A stretch of 64,000 bases of DNA from NCBI RefSeq assembly GCF_014196965.1, contig NZ_JACIEQ010000003.1, forward strand, positions 310,001-374,000, in the 5' to 3' direction. Shown here piece after piece: positions 33,044 through 41,548 of this stretch; the first letter of the stretch is position 1, and every line of letters begins with the position of its first letter. Made by a program: the position numbers and the translations under genes. The notes beneath the pieces were generated by a model. The model worked only from the letters and a program-made list of their open reading frames with translations, searched no databases and was not told the origin of the DNA. This stretch comes from Actibacterium naphthalenivorans. GTDB taxonomy: Bacteria; Pseudomonadota; Alphaproteobacteria; Rhodobacterales; Rhodobacteraceae.

Positions 33044-33736
33044 ATGAGCACTGATATATACGAGCTACGCATTTACACGATCGCCGTCGGCCGGACGCAG
33101 GACATGGCCGACAGGTTCCGCAATGATCTATCCGTCCTGTTTCCCCGGCACGGCGTCCGCATCGTCGGCAGCTGGACCGCGTTTTCCGGCCCGCAGATCC
33201 CCACGTTCGTCTACCTGATGCGCTGGGTGTCGCTGGAGGAGCGGGACGCGGCCTTTGCCGGGTTCGTGCAGGATCCGGATTGGCAGGAGGCCCGCGACCG
33301 GACGAATGCCGGTTCGGAACTTGTCGAACATTTCGATATCCGCTTCATGCGCGCCCTCACCGAGCCGCAGATCGCGGCGCCGATGGACCTGAGCGCGGGC
33401 GGGATCTACGAACTGACCCTCCAGCCGAGCGCCAACGGGCGCACCGCCGATATGCAGGAAGATTTCATACATCATGATCTCGCCGCGCGTGCGCGATGCG
33501 GCGGCACATTGAACGCGGTCTTTCTGGCCATGACCGGGCCGCGCCTGCCGCTGATGGTGTCCCTGATGCACTGGCCGGATGCACAGACTCATGCGGCGGC
33601 GCTGTCACGCGTCGATGCCGATCCGGCGTTGACGGCGCGGCGGCAGGACCAGACCCGAAGCTTGGGGCGCCCGATCCTTGATCAGTCCCAAACATACCTG
33701 ATGCATCCGCTGGATATAGACTGGACAGGGGCCTGA
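33044..33736 (+). CDS. NIPSNAP-family protein (two modules)
   Basis: A 230-residue protein starting MSTDIYELRIYTIAVGR after GAAGGGAGGCGG. Two NIPSNAP-like modules are visible: IYELRIYTI...GRTQDMADRF near residue 5, and IYELTLQPSANGRTADMQEDF near residue 120. The fold is a dimeric alpha-beta barrel as in EthD and YCII proteins; such proteins recur in catabolic clusters without a clear activity. It starts 32 nt after the hairpin and 1 nt separates it from the dioxygenase gene. Confidence 0.82.
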   Translation: MSTDIYELRIYTIAVGRTQDMADRFRNDLSVLFPRHGVRIVGSWTAFSGPQIPTFVYLMRWVSLEERDAAFAGFVQDPDWQEARDRTNAGSELVEHFDIRFMRALTEPQIAAPMDLSAGGIYELTLQPSANGRTADMQEDFIHHDLAARARCGGTLNAVFLAMTGPRLPLMVSLMHWPDAQTHAAALSRVDADPALTARRQDQTRSLGRPILDQSQTYLMHPLDIDWTGA

Positions 33737-33737
33737 C

Positions 33738-34724
33738 ATGCGGGGGGACATCATCGCACTGGGCTATATAGGCGTCCGGTCGGGCCTGCTGGAAGACTGG
33801 GGCCAATTTGCCTCCGGCTTGCTGGGAATGCAGTCGGTCGACCGGGGCGCGGGCCAAGCGTCCTTTCGCATGGATGACCGGAAACAGCGGTTGCTTGTGC
33901 TGGACGAACCGGGCGACACGCTCGCCTTTCTGGGGTTCGAAGCCGCCTCGCCGGAGGCCCTGGATCGCATCGCCGCCCGGCTTGAGAACGCCGGCACCCG
34001 CGTGGCACGCGCGTTCAGGGATCTGTGCGCACGCCGTTTCGTCACCGACCTGCTGGCCTTCGACGATCCGGCTGGCAACCATGTGGAACTGTTCTTCGGG
34101 CCGGAAACCACGTCCGACCCTTTCGTGCCGGGCCGGCCCATTTCCGGGTTCAAGACCGGCCCCCTGGGGATGGGGCATGTGGTGCTGAAATCGCCCTCGG
34201 TCGATTTACTGGTGCCGTTCTACCGGGACGTGCTGGGCTTTGCGGTCTCTGATTTCGGACGCACCCCCTATCCACTTTATTTCTTCCACCTGAATGAACG
34301 GCATCACAGTTTTGCAATGGTGGGCGCTGCGGCCTCGGGGTTGCATCATTTCATGGTGGAATTCGGCGCTCTGGACGATGTCGGGCAGGGATATGACCTG
34401 GCCCTGCTGGAAGAGGGCCGCATCGCCTATACGCTCGGGCGGCACACCAATGATTACATGACCTCCTTCTACGCCCACTCCCCGTCCGGCTTTTTCGTGG
34501 AGAACGGATGGGGCGGGCGCCTGATCGATCCGAATACATGGGAACCGCATGAGACCTTCGATGGCCCCAGCTTCTGGGGGCACGACCGCACCTATATGGA
34601 GGAACCGCAGCGCAAACGGCTTGAGGAGATGCGGCTCAGTGCGGCCGCGCACGGCAAACAGGCCCCGCCCATGATTGATTGTCCTTGGCTGTGGCAGACC
34701 CTGGACAGGGCGGGCGGACAATGA
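33738..34724 (+). CDS. Type I extradiol ring-cleavage dioxygenase (VOC superfamily)
   Basis: A 328-residue protein made of two VOC modules (about 1-125 and 140-290). The C-terminal module has the iron ligands H147 (GMGHVVL), H203 or H204 (LHHFMVEF) and E255 (FFVENGWG), and the active-site pair of NERHHSFAM at about 186-194, as in BphC-type enzymes. It would open a catechol-type ring using oxygen. The N-terminal module lacks ligands, as normal for the family. It overlaps the next SDR by 4 nt, so ring cleavage is coupled with the SDR in one transcript. Confidence 0.88.
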   Translation: MRGDIIALGYIGVRSGLLEDWGQFASGLLGMQSVDRGAGQASFRMDDRKQRLLVLDEPGDTLAFLGFEAASPEALDRIAARLENAGTRVARAFRDLCARRFVTDLLAFDDPAGNHVELFFGPETTSDPFVPGRPISGFKTGPLGMGHVVLKSPSVDLLVPFYRDVLGFAVSDFGRTPYPLYFFHLNERHHSFAMVGAAASGLHHFMVEFGALDDVGQGYDLALLEEGRIAYTLGRHTNDYMTSFYAHSPSGFFVENGWGGRLIDPNTWEPHETFDGPSFWGHDRTYMEEPQRKRLEEMRLSAAAHGKQAPPMIDCPWLWQTLDRAGGQ

Positions 34725-35449
34725 CACGTAATGTAATCATTACCGGAGGCGGCGCGGGAATCGGGCGAGCGACGGCGCTGGCCTTTGCGGCGCAGGGAGA
34801 TCACGTCATCATTGCAGAGCGTGACGCGACCGCCGGTGAAAGCGTCGCGAAAGAGATCAAGGCAAGCGGCGGCAGCGCGGCGGCCATCCGGGTTGATGTG
34901 ACCATACCCGCGGATCTTGATCGGCTGGCCGAGACGGCGGGGCGGGCGGATGTTCTTGTAAACAATGCCGGGATCTTCGGGATTAAACCGTTTTTCGATA
35001 TCGTCGCCGATGATTTTCGCCGAACCTACGAGGTCAATGTCGTGTCGGTGTTCGAGCTGACCCGCCGCCTTGCCCCGCAGATGCCAGAGGGGGCTGCCAT
35101 CGTGAACATCTCGTCGCGGTCCATTCAAGGTGCGATGAATTATGCCCACTACATTGCATCCAAATCCGCTATTGTCGGACTTACCCGCGCGATGGCGCTG
35201 GAACTGGCGGACCGCCGGATCCGGGTCAACGCGGTATCGCCCGGCGCGATCAAGACCGAAATGCTGGCCTCGCGCCCGGACACGGACTTTGCCGGAATGT
35301 TGAAACATCAACCGCTTGGACGGTTGGGCGAGCCGGAAGACATCGCCGCATCCATCGTCTTCCTGGCCTCGCCGGGCGCCAGCTTCATCACCGGTCAATT
35401 GCTGGCTGTAGATGGCGGGCGGTCCTTGGGCGGACCATACGGGTTCTGA
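34721..35449 (+). CDS. SDR-family oxidoreductase, third in the catabolic cluster
   Basis: A 242-residue SDR starting MTRNVIITGGGAGIG at the ATG that overlaps the dioxygenase stop codon. NNAG is near residue 78; the catalytic Ser lies in VNISSRSIQ and the Tyr-Lys pair is YIASK. It ends LAVDGGRSLGGPYGF. It probably acts on a hydroxylated intermediate before or after ring cleavage. The substrate is unknown. Confidence 0.85.
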   Translation: MTRNVIITGGGAGIGRATALAFAAQGDHVIIAERDATAGESVAKEIKASGGSAAAIRVDVTIPADLDRLAETAGRADVLVNNAGIFGIKPFFDIVADDFRRTYEVNVVSVFELTRRLAPQMPEGAAIVNISSRSIQGAMNYAHYIASKSAIVGLTRAMALELADRRIRVNAVSPGAIKTEMLASRPDTDFAGMLKHQPLGRLGEPEDIAASIVFLASPGASFITGQLLAVDGGRSLGGPYGF

Positions 35450-35491
35450 TGCAGACAAGGCCGGAAACACGAAAATGACAAGGAACCATAT

Positions 35492-36334
35492 ATGAAACTG
35501 ATTTCATTCTCTCGGAACGGGCAGGACAGCTGGGGCGCCGTCGAGGGCGACAAGGTGGCCGATCTTGGCCATCTCGCGCCGGATCTGAAATCGGGCCTGA
35601 CGATGGATATCTCCGCTGCCCTGGCGCAAGCGCCTCGCCATGCGCTCGACAGCCTCACCTTTCTGCCCGTCATACCCAATCCCGGAAAAATCTTCTGCAT
35701 CGGCATCAACTACACCACCCATATCTCGGAAACCGGGCGGGATTTTCCGACGAAACCGGTGATCTTCATGCGCGTCGCCGAATCCCAGCAGGGGCATCTG
35801 CAGCCGCTGCTCCGCCCGCAGGAATCCGAGCAATTCGACTTCGAGGGAGAGTTGGCCGTCGTCATCGGCAAGCCGATCCGCCGCGTCACACCGGAAGACG
35901 CGCTGGATGCAGTGGCGGGCTACAGCTGCTACAATGACGGATCCGTCCGTGACTGGCAGCGCCACTCCAGCCAGTTCGCTCCCGGCAAGAACTTCTTTCG
36001 TACCGGCGGGTTCGGCCCCTGGCTGGTCACAGCCGACGAGGTGCCGGACCCGTCCACGCTGCACCTGACGACCCGGCTGAATGGTGATGTCATGCAAGAG
36101 GCGCCCATCTCCGACCTGGTGTTCGGAGTGCGCGAGCTGATCTCCTATTGCTCCACGTTCACACCATTGGCCCCCGGCGACGTGATCGTTACCGGGACGA
36201 CCGGCGGCGTCGGGGCCTTCCGAGACCCGAAGGTCTGGATGGCGCCGGGAGATCAGGTTGAGGTTGAAATTTCGGGGATCGGCACCCTAGTCAACTTCAT
36301 CGCGGATGATGACACCCGCTCCGCCGCGTCTTAA
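35492..36334 (+). CDS. Fumarylacetoacetate hydrolase-family protein
   Basis: A 280-residue protein starting MKLISFSRNGQDSWGAVEGD. The metal-binding centre typical of FAH-fold hydrolases is visible (FDFEGELAVVIGKPIR with two Glu, and a later Asp in GYSCYNDGSVRDWQ). The C-terminal TGTTGGVGAFRDPKVWM and PGDQVEVEISGIG segments are family hallmarks. These enzymes hydrolyse or tautomerise the diketo acids made by ring cleavage. The gene follows the SDR by 42 nt. Confidence 0.9.
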   Translation: MKLISFSRNGQDSWGAVEGDKVADLGHLAPDLKSGLTMDISAALAQAPRHALDSLTFLPVIPNPGKIFCIGINYTTHISETGRDFPTKPVIFMRVAESQQGHLQPLLRPQESEQFDFEGELAVVIGKPIRRVTPEDALDAVAGYSCYNDGSVRDWQRHSSQFAPGKNFFRTGGFGPWLVTADEVPDPSTLHLTTRLNGDVMQEAPISDLVFGVRELISYCSTFTPLAPGDVIVTGTTGGVGAFRDPKVWMAPGDQVEVEISGIGTLVNFIADDDTRSAAS

Positions 36335-36375
36335 CAAGGGAGCAGATTTTACCGACGGAACCACGGCACTCGAAC

Positions 36376-37104
36376 ATGAAAAACCAATCGAATACACGGA
36401 CACGACAAATGGCAATCCGCCGTGGCGGACTGGCGGAGCATGTGTATTCCCACATCAAGGAACTGCTTCTTGATGGAAAATTCGATCACGGCGAGAGCAT
36501 TCCCGTCGAGAGGATCACCGAGGAGCTATCCGTCAGCCGTCAACCCGTCATGGATGCCTTGAAACGTTTGTCCATCGAAGGGTTCCTGGTGATCCTGCCG
36601 CAAATCGGCTGCCGCATCCGCGAGTACGAGCCTAACGAGATTACCGATTTCTTTCTTCTTTTTGCCGAAGGCGAAGCGCTGATCGCAGAGCTTGCAGCAA
36701 AACGTTCCGACGCGGCGGATATCGCCAAACTCAGCGCGATTTCCTTTCAGATCGGAGAATTGCGCGGCGCCGATCTGTCCGTAACTCAGCTCAATCAGAA
36801 TTACCGCGTGCTGAACCGGAAGCTGCATTTCGAAATGCGCCAGGCGGCGCGGTCCGCGCCCATTGCGGAGGTGGTGGAAAACCTCGGCGACCGGAGCGAT
36901 TTTTTTGTCGCCGCTTCCGCGCGACCGATTTTCTCGGACAGGCTGGAGTCGGCCCATGAGGAACACGAAGCAATTCTTGACGCCATTCGCAAAGGCGACC
37001 CCGATCAGGCGCGCGCGGTGATGAAACAGCACATCCTGCACATTGAAGAACGCATCAACGGCCCCGAACGGGCACCGGATGCGGCCGGCAAAATCAAAGC
37101 TTAA
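36376..37104 (+). CDS. GntR-family regulator with FCD domain
   Basis: A 242-residue regulator. The N-terminal winged helix-turn-helix (about 15-75: LAEHVYSHIKELLLDGKF, then ITEELSVSRQPVMDALKRL) is followed by an all-helical FCD effector domain (about 90-225, with AEGEALIAELAA and a late HEEHEAILDAIRKGD segment carrying His residues of the metal site). It is the only regulator in the catabolic cluster, so it probably binds the CTARAATKTTAG sites and responds to a pathway metabolite. It is coded between the FAH hydrolase and the flavin monooxygenase. Confidence 0.88.
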   Translation: MKNQSNTRTRQMAIRRGGLAEHVYSHIKELLLDGKFDHGESIPVERITEELSVSRQPVMDALKRLSIEGFLVILPQIGCRIREYEPNEITDFFLLFAEGEALIAELAAKRSDAADIAKLSAISFQIGELRGADLSVTQLNQNYRVLNRKLHFEMRQAARSAPIAEVVENLGDRSDFFVAASARPIFSDRLESAHEEHEAILDAIRKGDPDQARAVMKQHILHIEERINGPERAPDAAGKIKA

Positions 37105-37152
37105 GGAGCAGCCGTGACATGAGAACACTCTTCGGACTTTTTTGGCGTTTTT

Positions 37153-37164
37153 CTGACATTCTAG
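37153..37164. promoter_or_regulatory. Operator-like site D, CTAGAATGTCAG (minus-strand reading)
   Basis: Read on the minus strand it matches 11 of 12 positions of the CTARAATKTTAG consensus; the overlapping palindrome ATTCTAGAAT (37158-37167) is identical to that at site A. It lies 51 nt before the flavin monooxygenase ATG. Confidence 0.6.
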
Positions 37165-37215
37165 AATGCGACTGGGGCGTATTATTTTACTTCACGTCAT
37201 CGAGGGTTTCGAAAG

Positions 37216-38862
37216 ATGTTTGATTTCGATGTGGTAATCTCGGGCGCAGGACCTGTTGGAATGACCCTGGCCCTCGATCTGGGCAAGCGCGGCATTCGTA
37301 CGCTGATCGTCGAGCGTAACGAAACAACGACCCGCCACCCCAAGATGGACATCACCAATGCTCGCAGCATGGAGATTTTCCGCCACCTCGGCATCGCGGA
37401 AGAGCTGCGCGCGGTCGCCGTCCCGGAATCGCATCCGTTCGATGTCTCGTGGATCACGGGGTTCACTGGGCACGAACTTTACCGTTTCGCCTATCCGAGC
37501 GCGGCAGAAATGCGGGTGCGTATCCGCGAATGCAACAACGGCAGCCAAATGCGCGAACCGCCCATGCGCGTGTCTCAAACAGAAATCGAACCGGTCTTGA
37601 GAACGGCATTGGAACGCGAGCCGTTGGTCGATCTGCGATTTTCCACTGCCTACGAAGCTTTTTCCGAACGGGAAGATCACGTCGAAGTAACCGTAGCCGA
37701 TACCACGACCGGCGACGCGCACCGCTACACCTGCCGCTATCTGGTCGGCTGCGATGGTGGCGGCAGCAGGGTGCGTCGCCACCTTGGTATCGGCTTGCAG
37801 GGTCAGGCGAATATCATGGAGCGGTTCATGACACATTTCCGTTCGCCCGAACGTGAGCTGCTGCAGCGCTGGGGCATCGCTTGGCACTATCAGTCACCCT
37901 ACGGAACATTGATCGCGCAGAATGACCGCGACATCTGGACACTGCATTCCCGCTTCGGCGCGGAAGGACCGGGAAAGAGCGATCCCAAGGCCCTTGTCCG
38001 CAAATTCGTCGGACGTGACATCGACTGCGAAATCCTCGTGGCGAACGAATGGTCGCCGCATCTTCTGGTGGCCGACAGCTATGGCGGTGGTCGCGTTTTC
38101 CTGGCCGGGGATGCGGCGCATCAGTACATTCCGACGGGCGGATACGGCATGAATACCGGGATCGGCGACGCTTCCAATCTGGGATGGAAACTGGCCGCGG
38201 TGATCGACGGGATTGCATCCCCTGCCCTTCTGAACAGCTACAGCCTGGAGCGACGGCCCGTCGGGCTGCGCAATTGCGACGCGGCGGGCCAGAACAATCA
38301 AGTGCGCCAGGATATTTCCGCGCTCTATACGCCAGATATCTTCGAAGACACCGAGGCCGGAGCCGCCCAACGTAGCCGCGCTACAGCCAGGATCGCCGAA
38401 ATCGGAAATCTTGAAAACGAGGCCTGGGGAATCGAGCATGGCTTTACCTATGCTGGTTCTCCCGCGATCTGGCCCGAGAAAAGCCCCGCCCCAGACTGGG
38501 ACCCTGCGCGCTATGTGCCTACCACGCGGCCGGGCGCGCGACTGCCAAGCCTCTTTCTGCCTGATGGCACGGCAATCTACGATATGCTCGGACCGTGGTT
38601 CACGCTTCTGGTTTTCGGGGGCGCCGATCCTGGAGACTTTACGAGCGTCGCGAAACGGCTCGGCGTGCCGTTGAAAATTGTCACCGCCGACGGCGCCGAT
38701 GTTCCGGAGTGTTATGAAAGCCCGTTGGTTCTGGTGCGGCCCGATCTGCACGTCGCCTGGCGCGCGACGGGCGAAGCGGCCACCCCGGAGGCAGTGCTCC
38801 TGCGCGCGTTGGGGCACGGCAATCCGGCCACGGCAGCCAGACCGGGGCTAGCTTCGCCTTAA
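37216..38862 (+). CDS. FAD-dependent aromatic-ring monooxygenase (PheA/TfdB/MhpA type)
   Basis: A 548-residue group A flavin monooxygenase. The FAD dinucleotide motif GAGPVG is near residues 11-16, the DG motif is in YLVGCDGGGSRVR, and the GD motif in LAGDAAHQYIPTGGYGMNTG, followed by LGWKLAAV. The C-terminal thioredoxin-like part (about 400-540) is usual in this family. It hydroxylates phenolic rings with NAD(P)H and oxygen and could make the catechol cleaved by the extradiol dioxygenase. The exact substrate is unknown. It has a putative operator upstream and its own promoter region after the regulator gene. Confidence 0.85.
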   Translation: MFDFDVVISGAGPVGMTLALDLGKRGIRTLIVERNETTTRHPKMDITNARSMEIFRHLGIAEELRAVAVPESHPFDVSWITGFTGHELYRFAYPSAAEMRVRIRECNNGSQMREPPMRVSQTEIEPVLRTALEREPLVDLRFSTAYEAFSEREDHVEVTVADTTTGDAHRYTCRYLVGCDGGGSRVRRHLGIGLQGQANIMERFMTHFRSPERELLQRWGIAWHYQSPYGTLIAQNDRDIWTLHSRFGAEGPGKSDPKALVRKFVGRDIDCEILVANEWSPHLLVADSYGGGRVFLAGDAAHQYIPTGGYGMNTGIGDASNLGWKLAAVIDGIASPALLNSYSLERRPVGLRNCDAAGQNNQVRQDISALYTPDIFEDTEAGAAQRSRATARIAEIGNLENEAWGIEHGFTYAGSPAIWPEKSPAPDWDPARYVPTTRPGARLPSLFLPDGTAIYDMLGPWFTLLVFGGADPGDFTSVAKRLGVPLKIVTADGADVPECYESPLVLVRPDLHVAWRATGEAATPEAVLLRALGHGNPATAARPGLASP

Positions 38863-39282
38863 ACTGATCGAATTCGCGGGCACCCCCGGACATCTGAAGG
38901 CGACGTGACGACAACGGCGGCGCGGCGTGCCCGTCTGACGTCGCCAATCACGCTCAGGGTGTTTCTATCATTCCTCGCCGATCCTGGTCCCAAGCTCGTG
39001 AAGGCGCCGCGTGAGTCGCGCAGCCTGTGCTATGATTGCCGCCACCACTGCAGCGCCGCTTTCCCAAATCCGCACGCCAGCCCTAAATCACGTAAATTTT
39101 GTGCATACACCCTGGAATATGGTGAACTTCCGATCAGTCACCCGCGAATCCCATCCCGCAAGCGTCGGGGCTTTGAGACTCGGCTCATTTGTATACACAT
39201 ATAGCCAGGCCCGCCGAAGAGCGGCCCGATGACAGACCACAAACAGCTTTTGCCCCGCTCGGGGCGCACAGGGAGCATGCTC
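38863..39282. other. Intergenic region with a HutC-like operator
   Basis: A 420-nt stretch between the catabolic and the histidine clusters. I see no credible gene. The only recognisable site is ATTTGTATACACATATAG at 39187-39204, which matches the other HutC-like operators at 45105, 47677 and 54331 and lies 79 nt before the chosen start of the binding-protein gene. Confidence 0.5.
39187..39204 (+). promoter_or_regulatory. HutC-like operator 1
   Basis: ATTTGTATACACATATAG shares the GTMTRYACATAW core with the three other sites of the hut region. It sits in front of the amino-acid importer genes. Confidence 0.55.
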
Positions 39283-40107
39283 ATGCGCAAACACTTTCTT
39301 GCGGCCCTTGCCGGTGCCGCTCTGACCCTTGGTTCCACCATGATCGCCCAGGCCGAAGACGCGCTGGACCGGGTCATGGCCGCCGGCGTGCTGAAGGTCG
39401 GCACAGAGACCGCCTTTGCCCCGTTCGATTTCATTGACGCAGGCACCCATACCGGCCTCAACGTCGAGGTTTTCGAAGAGATCGCCAAGGATATGGGCGT
39501 CGAACTGGAATGGATCACTCTGGACTGGACCGGCGTGCTGCCCGGTCTCGAGGCCGGTCGTTTTGACGTGGTCGCCGGCCCCGCCACCATCACCCAGGCG
39601 CGGATGGAACGCTATCGCTTCTCCTCGCCCATCGCCGAGGCCACGGTTGCCATTCTGGCCTGCGCCAAATGCGAGATCGAAAAGCCCGAGGACATCGGCG
39701 GCAAGCCGGTCGGGTCGGGCACCGGCACCGCTCAGCTCGCCCAGCTTCAGGCCTTTGCCGAAACCCTGCCGACCCCTCCGTCGGACATCAAGGAATACGT
39801 CTCCTTCAACGAATCCTACGCGGACCTTGCCGCCGGCCGGATCGAAGCCGTTGCGAATTCCCTGCCCAACATCGCCTTCGTGGCCAGCCAGCGCCCGGAA
39901 GTCTTCAAAGTGGTCAAGCCCGCATTCGGCACGCCCACCTATTTCGGCTACCCCGGCCGGATCGAGCCGGAATACGCCACGCTGATGGACAAGATCGACG
40001 AAATCCTGCTGGCCATGAAGGCCGACGGCCGCATGGGGACATTGCAGGAAAAATGGTTCGGCACCGTCTTCGACATGCCCGACTACGTGACCGAGCCGAA
40101 TATCTGA
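39283..40107 (+). CDS. Amino-acid ABC transporter, periplasmic binding protein
   Basis: Start placed at the ATG 8 nt after CAGGGAG, giving MRKHFLAALAGAALTLG, a signal peptide ending in AQAED. The mature part is a class II periplasmic binding protein of the polar amino acid family (LKVGTETAFAPFDFID near its start, GRFDVVAGPATITQARMERYRFS). It is first in a four-gene importer set inside the hut region, so a ligand such as histidine or urocanate is likely. The ligand itself cannot be read from sequence. Confidence 0.88.
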   Translation: MRKHFLAALAGAALTLGSTMIAQAEDALDRVMAAGVLKVGTETAFAPFDFIDAGTHTGLNVEVFEEIAKDMGVELEWITLDWTGVLPGLEAGRFDVVAGPATITQARMERYRFSSPIAEATVAILACAKCEIEKPEDIGGKPVGSGTGTAQLAQLQAFAETLPTPPSDIKEYVSFNESYADLAAGRIEAVANSLPNIAFVASQRPEVFKVVKPAFGTPTYFGYPGRIEPEYATLMDKIDEILLAMKADGRMGTLQEKWFGTVFDMPDYVTEPNI

Positions 40108-40208
40108 CCTGACGTTCAGATAAGGTGCGGCCGGGGGTGGGAGCGTGTCCCCTCCCTGTCCCGGTCGCGCCGCCCTTTCCGCCCCCCCCTTTCAGCCGAA
40201 ACGAGACC

Positions 40209-40853
40209 ATGACCTGGCAACTCTTTGAATTGCTTCTCAAGGCATCTGTGATGACGATCTTCGTCAGCAGCATCTCGATCCTTTTGGGGCTGGGTTTCGC
40301 CATCCTGCTGTCGGCCATGCGGATGTCGGGCAATCTGGTGCTGATCAACTTCGCGCGGGTGTTCATCTCGTTCTTCCGCGGCGTGCCGCTTCTGGTGCAG
40401 CTTCTGCTGATCTTCAATCTGCTTCCCGCGCTGGGGCTGAGCCTGTCAAGCCTGGCAACGGCGCTGATCGGCCTGTCACTGTGCACCGCCGCCTATCAGG
40501 CGGAGAACCTGCGCGGCGGTTTCGAAGGTGTGCCCCCCGGCCTGATCGAAAGCGCCGAAATGGCGGGGTTTTCCCCGACCCAGACCTTCCTTCATATCCG
40601 CACGCCCATCGCCTTGCGCATGACCTTTCCGGCGCTGGTCAATGAGGCGATCCTGATCCTGAAGGCCTCGTCGCTGGTTTCGGTGGTCGGCCTGATCGAG
40701 CTGACCAAGATGGCCCAGAACCTTGCCGCCTCCACCTATATGCCGCTGCCGATCTTTGCGTCCGCCGGGCTGATCTATCTGGCGATCAACCTCGTGGTCG
40801 CCGCGATCGGGCGCCGGGCCGAAGTCGCGCTTCCGGGATTGCCCGCCAAATGA
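40209..40853 (+). CDS. Amino-acid ABC transporter permease 1
   Basis: A 214-residue permease starting MTWQLFELLLKASVMT. It has about five hydrophobic segments and the HisM/HisQ-type features FFRGVPLLVQL and the EAA loop (ESAEMAGFSPTQTFLHIRTP). An in-frame upstream extension has no ribosome-binding site and is ignored. It forms the channel with the next permease. Confidence 0.88.
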   Translation: MTWQLFELLLKASVMTIFVSSISILLGLGFAILLSAMRMSGNLVLINFARVFISFFRGVPLLVQLLLIFNLLPALGLSLSSLATALIGLSLCTAAYQAENLRGGFEGVPPGLIESAEMAGFSPTQTFLHIRTPIALRMTFPALVNEAILILKASSLVSVVGLIELTKMAQNLAASTYMPLPIFASAGLIYLAINLVVAAIGRRAEVALPGLPAK

Positions 40854-40887
40854 ACGGGCCCGCCCCCCTTCGGTTTCGAGGCCGCCC

Positions 40888-41547
40888 ATGAATTTCGATT
40901 TCGCCGTCATTCTCGCCAAGGGCCCGCAAATCATCGCCGGGCTGGGCGTCACGATCCTGATCTGGATCGTGGGCACGATACTGGCCGCCGCCATCGGGTT
41001 TCTCGTCGCCACCCTGCGCCGCTATGGCGGGCGACTGATGGACAAGCTGCTTTCTGTCCCGGTCGAGATCCTGCGGGGCACGCCGTTTCTGGTGCAGATC
41101 TTCCTGCTCTATTTCGGGGGGCCCTACATCGGCATCCGGCTTGATCCGATACCGGCCGGGCTGTTGGGGCTCAGCATCTACGGCGCAGCCTATTACGCCG
41201 AGATCTTCCGCGCCGGCTACAATTCCGTGCCCACCGGCCATGCCGAGGCCGCCGATTGCGTGGGGTTCACCCGGTTGCAGACCATCCTTTACGTTCAATT
41301 GCCGGAAATGGCGCTTCTGGTGTTGCCGCCCGCCAACAACATGGCGGTGATCCTGTTGAAGGAAACCGCGCTGCTATCGCTGATCACCGTTCCCGAAATG
41401 ACCATGACGGTGCAGGCGATCGGCTCTCAGCAATATGCCTTTGTCGAAGCCATCGTGGTGCTGGCCCTTGTCTATTGGGGGCTGGTCGAGCTGTCCAATT
41501 TCCTTGGCCGGATCGCCGAACGCCGCCTGTCCAAACTGAGTAGCTGA
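40888..41547 (+). CDS. Amino-acid ABC transporter permease 2
   Basis: A 219-residue permease starting MNFDFAVILAKGPQIIAGLGVT, with RGTPFLVQIFLLYFGGP and the EAA loop (HAEAADCVGFTRLQTILYVQLPE). Together with permease 1 it forms a heterodimeric channel. It ends 1 nt before the ATPase gene. Confidence 0.88.
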   Translation: MNFDFAVILAKGPQIIAGLGVTILIWIVGTILAAAIGFLVATLRRYGGRLMDKLLSVPVEILRGTPFLVQIFLLYFGGPYIGIRLDPIPAGLLGLSIYGAAYYAEIFRAGYNSVPTGHAEAADCVGFTRLQTILYVQLPEMALLVLPPANNMAVILLKETALLSLITVPEMTMTVQAIGSQQYAFVEAIVVLALVYWGLVELSNFLGRIAERRLSKLSS

Positions 41548-41548
41548 T

